Position numbers and translations under genes: made by a program
The notes under the pieces: model-generated
The model's input: only the letters and a program-made list of their open reading frames with translations
Databases searched by the model: none
What the model was told of the DNA's origin: nothing
Source: an uncultured Clostridia bacterium
GTDB taxonomy: Bacteria > Bacillota > Clostridia > Oscillospirales > Oscillospiraceae
Length of the DNA: 6,554 nt
Assembly (NCBI GenBank): GCA_945910975.1
Contig: CAMDZY010000103.1
Span: forward strand, 1-6,554
Direction: 5' to 3'
Part shown: positions 5,201-6,554 of the stretch, piece after piece
How positions within the stretch are numbered: position 1 is the first letter of the stretch
Layout: every line of letters starts with the position of its first letter

Positions 5201-6554
5201 TCATTCTTCTTCTTTGCAGCATTCGTGCCGGTGCTCGACCATGTGGTGCCATAGGCGCTGTCGGGTTGTTCGTAGAAGCCGACACGTGTGCCGATTGGCA
5301 GACCGCTGATCGTGATCGTTTGGCCGGCCTTCAGGGTGAACTCGGTTCGGTCGGAAATGGTGCCTGTTCCGACTGTGGTAGCGCCGCTCTTGAGGGTGTA
5401 GGGGTACGAACCGCCCAGCGGGTGATCCCAATCTGCCCAAGTTCCGTCGCACTGCCACATCAGGAGGTAGAAGTGGAAATCCTTGTTCGGATTCAGGTTG
5501 ATGCCATTGACAACCTTTTGCAAGCTCACCGATGTGTATTGGTATGTGTTCGTGCAAATCAGCTCGTTCTCGCCGGCGTTGACCTGGGCAATGTAGCTTC
5601 TGCCCCATGCTTCCATGCCGCCGGAGTTCTCCGGGGCGTGATTGAGTCCCTTGCCGGAGAAGGTTGCGGTGTACGGATAGTAATTCGATTCGGGCTGTTC
5701 GATAAACTCGAGGCGGTATCCGGGCAAAACGTTGGAAAGTACGAGCCTTTGATCCGCTTTCAGTTTAACCTTCGAGCCATAGTGCAGGATGCCGGTTGCG
5801 GCTTGGGTACCGTTGCCGTTGTAGATCTCATACGGATAATCTCTGCCGTCCTCGCCCCAAGCGCCGGCCACCGTACAATAGCGGAGTTCAAACGTGTACT
5901 CGTGGTCACTCGCCCCGTTCGGCGCATTGACGACGCGCTTAATCAGCGTTGCCGTGGTTGAATTGGCCGTGTTTGTACAGGTGCAGGTGTAATTTGTTGT
6001 GGCGCTATCCAAATCGGAGACATAGCCGTTTAGATTATCGTTGCCATCATTTGCCGGATCGAGCTTGCCGCCGGTTCCGCTCCATACGGTTGTATAGTTG
6101 GAATCTGAGTATTCATAGAAACCGATATGCCAGTGGAGCGGGATGCCTTCCACGGTGGCCGTTTGACCGTGCTTGAGTGTAATGACGACCTCGCCGTTTG
6201 TCAGTCTGCCTTCGGTAACGTAGCCGCCGCTTGCATTTCGAACAACAAAGCGGTAGTTGCCGGCGCGGCCTTGCCATGCAGGATCCCATGTGATGATCTT
6301 AAACTGGAAATCCTTGTTTGTTTCGCCGCCCGCAGAAACCTGTTTTGTCACGCTTGCGGAAACGGTTTTGGTGTTGACGAAGGTAACAATGTTTTGCGAG
6401 CCTTGGTCGCTCAGCTTGAACGTGATGGAGTTGCCATTCACCGTGTAATCGCTGCGGCCTTCCATGGACGGCGTTGAGATATAGCCGTCGGCGTTTGATT
6501 CCGTGAACGTTACCGTGTTGTTCGAGCCAACCGGCAGGCCGTAGATGGTGATGG
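2284..6554 (-). CDS. Giant wall-anchored surface protein with tandem isopeptide modules (5' end outside window)
   Basis: At least 1,422 residues are visible; the frame is open to the right edge, so the true start, signal peptide and any distal binding head are missing. Residues here are counted from the first full codon (6552). The chain is about ten immunoglobulin-like beta modules: 0 (1-63, partial), 1 (64-199), 2 (200-340), 3 (341-485), 4 (486-620), 5 (621-809), 6 (810-938), 7 (939-1086), 8 (1087-1214) and 9 (1215-1383). Each full module starts with a strand of the type SVTLxKxV, has an acidic motif such as GFYE in the middle and ends with xTNT or similar. This fits the Lys/Glu/Asn triad of self-forming isopeptide bonds (for example K346/E428/N480 and K947/E1017/N1082). 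Module 7 resembles the Spy0128/FctA pilin fold; others resemble the short prealbumin-like repeats of Gram-positive surface proteins. The C-terminus is IPQTG (1386-1390), a hydrophobic helix and RRKRRD, a sortase signal. The sortase gene follows at once. No YPK-type pilin-motif lysine was seen, so adhesin or ancillary pilin is as likely as backbone pilin. Ligand unknown. Confidence 0.93.
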   Translation of the reverse strand, partial: ITIYGLPVGSNNTVTFTESNADGYISTPSMEGRSDYTVNGNSITFKLSDQGSQNIVTFVNTKTVSASVTKQVSAGGETNKDFQFKIITWDPAWQGRAGNYRFVVRNASGGYVTEGRLTNGEVVITLKHGQTATVEGIPLHWHIGFYEYSDSNYTTVWSGTGGKLDPANDGNDNLNGYVSDLDSATTNYTCTCTNTANSTTATLIKRVVNAPNGASDHEYTFELRYCTVAGAWGEDGRDYPYEIYNGNGTQAATGILHYGSKVKLKADQRLVLSNVLPGYRLEFIEQPESNYYPYTATFSGKGLNHAPENSGGMEAWGRSYIAQVNAGENELICTNTYQYTSVSLQKVVNGINLNPNKDFHFYLLMWQCDGTWADWDHPLGGSYPYTLKSGATTVGTGTISDRTEFTLKAGQTITISGLPIGTRVGFYEQPDSAYGTTWSSTGTNAAKKKNDGPLTHTKNWPGYLQELEADASHNAFTCTNTVAVTSATLEKVVTGTHADTNKQFNFGVRIWYAGVGDMPKNKYTFNYTITRASGHGNSTNGTLGDYDRFTLAAGDRITVTGLPVGANIGFYEEWTTGYATTWSGGSVGSFDGSGGWPGRWQNLTTANTTYSFTCTNESQYADLVVGKKVYGASIVTSNCYNDDFTFQICKGSYAATDQAMLNDPYIGAGVTYDIYTWKSGSTSAGIDGADAVYEKTGTGTTGANGVFTLKHNQKAVFHNLLPGSVRVVELLKTSTNPYTVHMSGDGGVTEGVNDTWGKELYRFTTKDANGNDVDVYTSNAFTIKAQGVYGRTDSYAASETKVRNRIVDAGMRIGKTVTAWEGSATDDVYWMNVKINGNPLPTGAWVSVKDGEEQYSLTKPGLVPVYPGTQTTIWNLRRGDSFEVEEKDAAANGYVPTYTVGGDECPGASAVGFIALDLDHTEQIPTANVVHVANAQQGTALEIPVRKTISNPDGVSRNYQFSIFCWGSSAGTVPPGAGDKTYITIPTTNSAEGNFRMKYLSKDFAVGTTRLSYRIDELALDDQNVVYETGIRYDVVVEVTKAENGTLSARIVSCTREINNYGNKSQEHADRADNLDMAEFTNTLLGDVAISKRLTDASGTDITGSQQFEFSATLTNASGAALSAADLARVEAKIGDTVVNVGTSGTFTFSLKAGQTINIRHLPGGAQCTVTETTSGYKTEVQNGGNRVEAKAGSITVTAGQTANLTFINTPIANNSVSLTKIVSGQGSEKGREFEFQPVVWKGGSDSHQWDYQSGSYTYTLYDATNNQYYRLTDKAGNYEPINTGDPQPISLQFTPGAEKTGQIVKLKDNWTFTLYGLANGVRAGFYEKATAGYVASWESTTQTGFRPDNVETFIGYGVLFDIAENSQSNPNINHVTCTNTTGTEIPQTGGIGENLFFGIGTLLMCCAGYLLLRRKRRDVTA
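2287..2400 (-). other. C-terminal sortase sorting signal (IPQTG, membrane helix, basic tail)
   Basis: EIPQTGG is followed by a hydrophobic run of about 19 residues (LFFGIGTLLMCCAGYLLL) and the charged tail RRKRRDVTA. This is the standard three-part cell-wall sorting signal, with Ile in place of the usual Leu. IPQTG itself lies at 2383-2397. Cleavage is expected between Thr and Gly. Confidence 0.95.
2404..2910 (-). other. Membrane-proximal isopeptide module (module 9)
   Basis: About 169 residues, from SVSLTKIVSGQ to CTNTTG, directly before the sorting signal. The predicted triad is K1221, E1328 (in GFYE) and N1380 (in CTNT). It belongs to the same subfamily as the distal modules 1, 3 and 4 but has an insertion between the Lys strand and the GFYE motif. 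It is separated from those relatives by four modules of other types. Confidence 0.7.
2911..3294 (-). other. Short prealbumin-like module (module 8)
   Basis: About 128 residues, starting DVAISKRLTDASG and ending LTFINTP. The predicted triad is K1092, E1172 (in VTETTSGY) and N1209. The pattern GTFTFSLKAGQTINIRHLPG followed by TVTET and GY is that of small repeat domains in Firmicute wall proteins that carry an isopeptide bond. Confidence 0.65.
3295..3738 (-). other. Spy0128/FctA-like pilin isopeptide module (module 7)
   Basis: About 148 residues. Markers of the FctA-type fold are PVRKTIS with the reactive Lys947, the strand TTRLSYRIDEL with Glu1017, the YETGIRYDVVVEV strand, the NGTLSARIVS strand and the closing EFTNT with Asn1082. 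This is the only module of this type in the visible part. It also holds two cysteines (965 and 1054) that could pair. Confidence 0.65.
4693..6363 (-). repeat. Four tandem protein modules of the GFYE/CTNT family (modules 1-4)
   Basis: Four consecutive units of about 135-145 residues share an order of motifs: SATLxKVV, a tryptophan- or tyrosine-rich strand, xFTLKAGQTITISGLPIG, GFYE, YxTTWSxTG, a W/Y-PG type turn, and CTNT. Units 1, 3 and 4 are the closest; unit 2 is more diverged, with FIEQPES in place of GFYEQPDS. Likeness is at the protein level; in DNA only short blocks recur, such as TTCGTAGAAGCCGA and TTGGTACAGGT, so the duplications are old or have been diversified. Confidence 0.8.

Noticed and set aside
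2404..6363. CRISPR array or DNA tandem repeat
   Set aside because: Recurring DNA blocks are short, irregularly spaced, imperfect and in frame with protein motifs, so they reflect coding repeats.
6463..6465. ATG at 6465 as the start of the surface protein
   Set aside because: The frame stays open to the edge, and the 29 codons upstream encode typical module sequence (ITIYGLPVGS and FTESNADGY), so this Met is internal.
2284..6554. Thioester adhesin domain
   Set aside because: The repeated Cys residues sit beside the isopeptide Asn in the closing strand, and no paired Cys/Gln signature of thioester domains was seen. One could still exist in the missing N-terminal part.

Overview
The window looks like chromosome or contig sequence from a Gram-positive, monoderm Firmicute, most likely an anaerobic member of the Clostridia of the gut or rumen type. 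The reasons are an LPXTG-type wall-anchored protein, a class C (pilin-type) sortase, a strong AAGGAG ribosome binding site, compact intrinsic terminators and mid-range GC. Species cannot be named from the sequence alone. No RNA gene, insertion sequence, integrase, CRISPR array or phage gene was seen.

Layout: (a) Positions 1-136 hold the ambiguous 3' end of an upstream plus-strand gene and the leader of the next gene. (b) Positions 137-1216 (+) encode an integral-membrane acyltransferase of the Acyl_transf_3 family. (c) Positions 1217-1309 are a convergent intergenic gap with two back-to-back intrinsic terminators, one per strand, sharing the palindromic tract TTTTTGCGCAAAAA. (d) Positions 1310-2188 (-) encode a class C sortase. 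(e) Positions 2189-2283 are the gap between sortase and surface protein. It holds a 16-bp stem-loop and the sortase ribosome binding site. (f) Positions 2284 to the right edge (-) encode at least 1,422 residues of a giant modular surface protein. Its N-terminus and signal peptide lie beyond the window.

The minus-strand pair reads as a surface-structure operon, transcribed from right to left. The giant protein ends in an IPQTG sorting signal, a hydrophobic segment and a basic tail. The sortase directly downstream is the obvious candidate to cut at that motif and either polymerise the protein into a pilus or attach it to one. The surface protein is a chain of about ten beta-sandwich modules. 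Each shows the Lys...Glu...Asn arrangement expected for an autocatalytic intramolecular isopeptide bond, so it should form a stiff, protease-resistant stalk. One module resembles the Spy0128/FctA pilin fold; most others form a GFYE/CTNT repeat family. No pilin-motif lysine (YPK type) was found in the visible part, so tip adhesin, ancillary pilin or stand-alone wall protein are all possible. The acyltransferase is on the other strand with its own terminator and need not be related in function.
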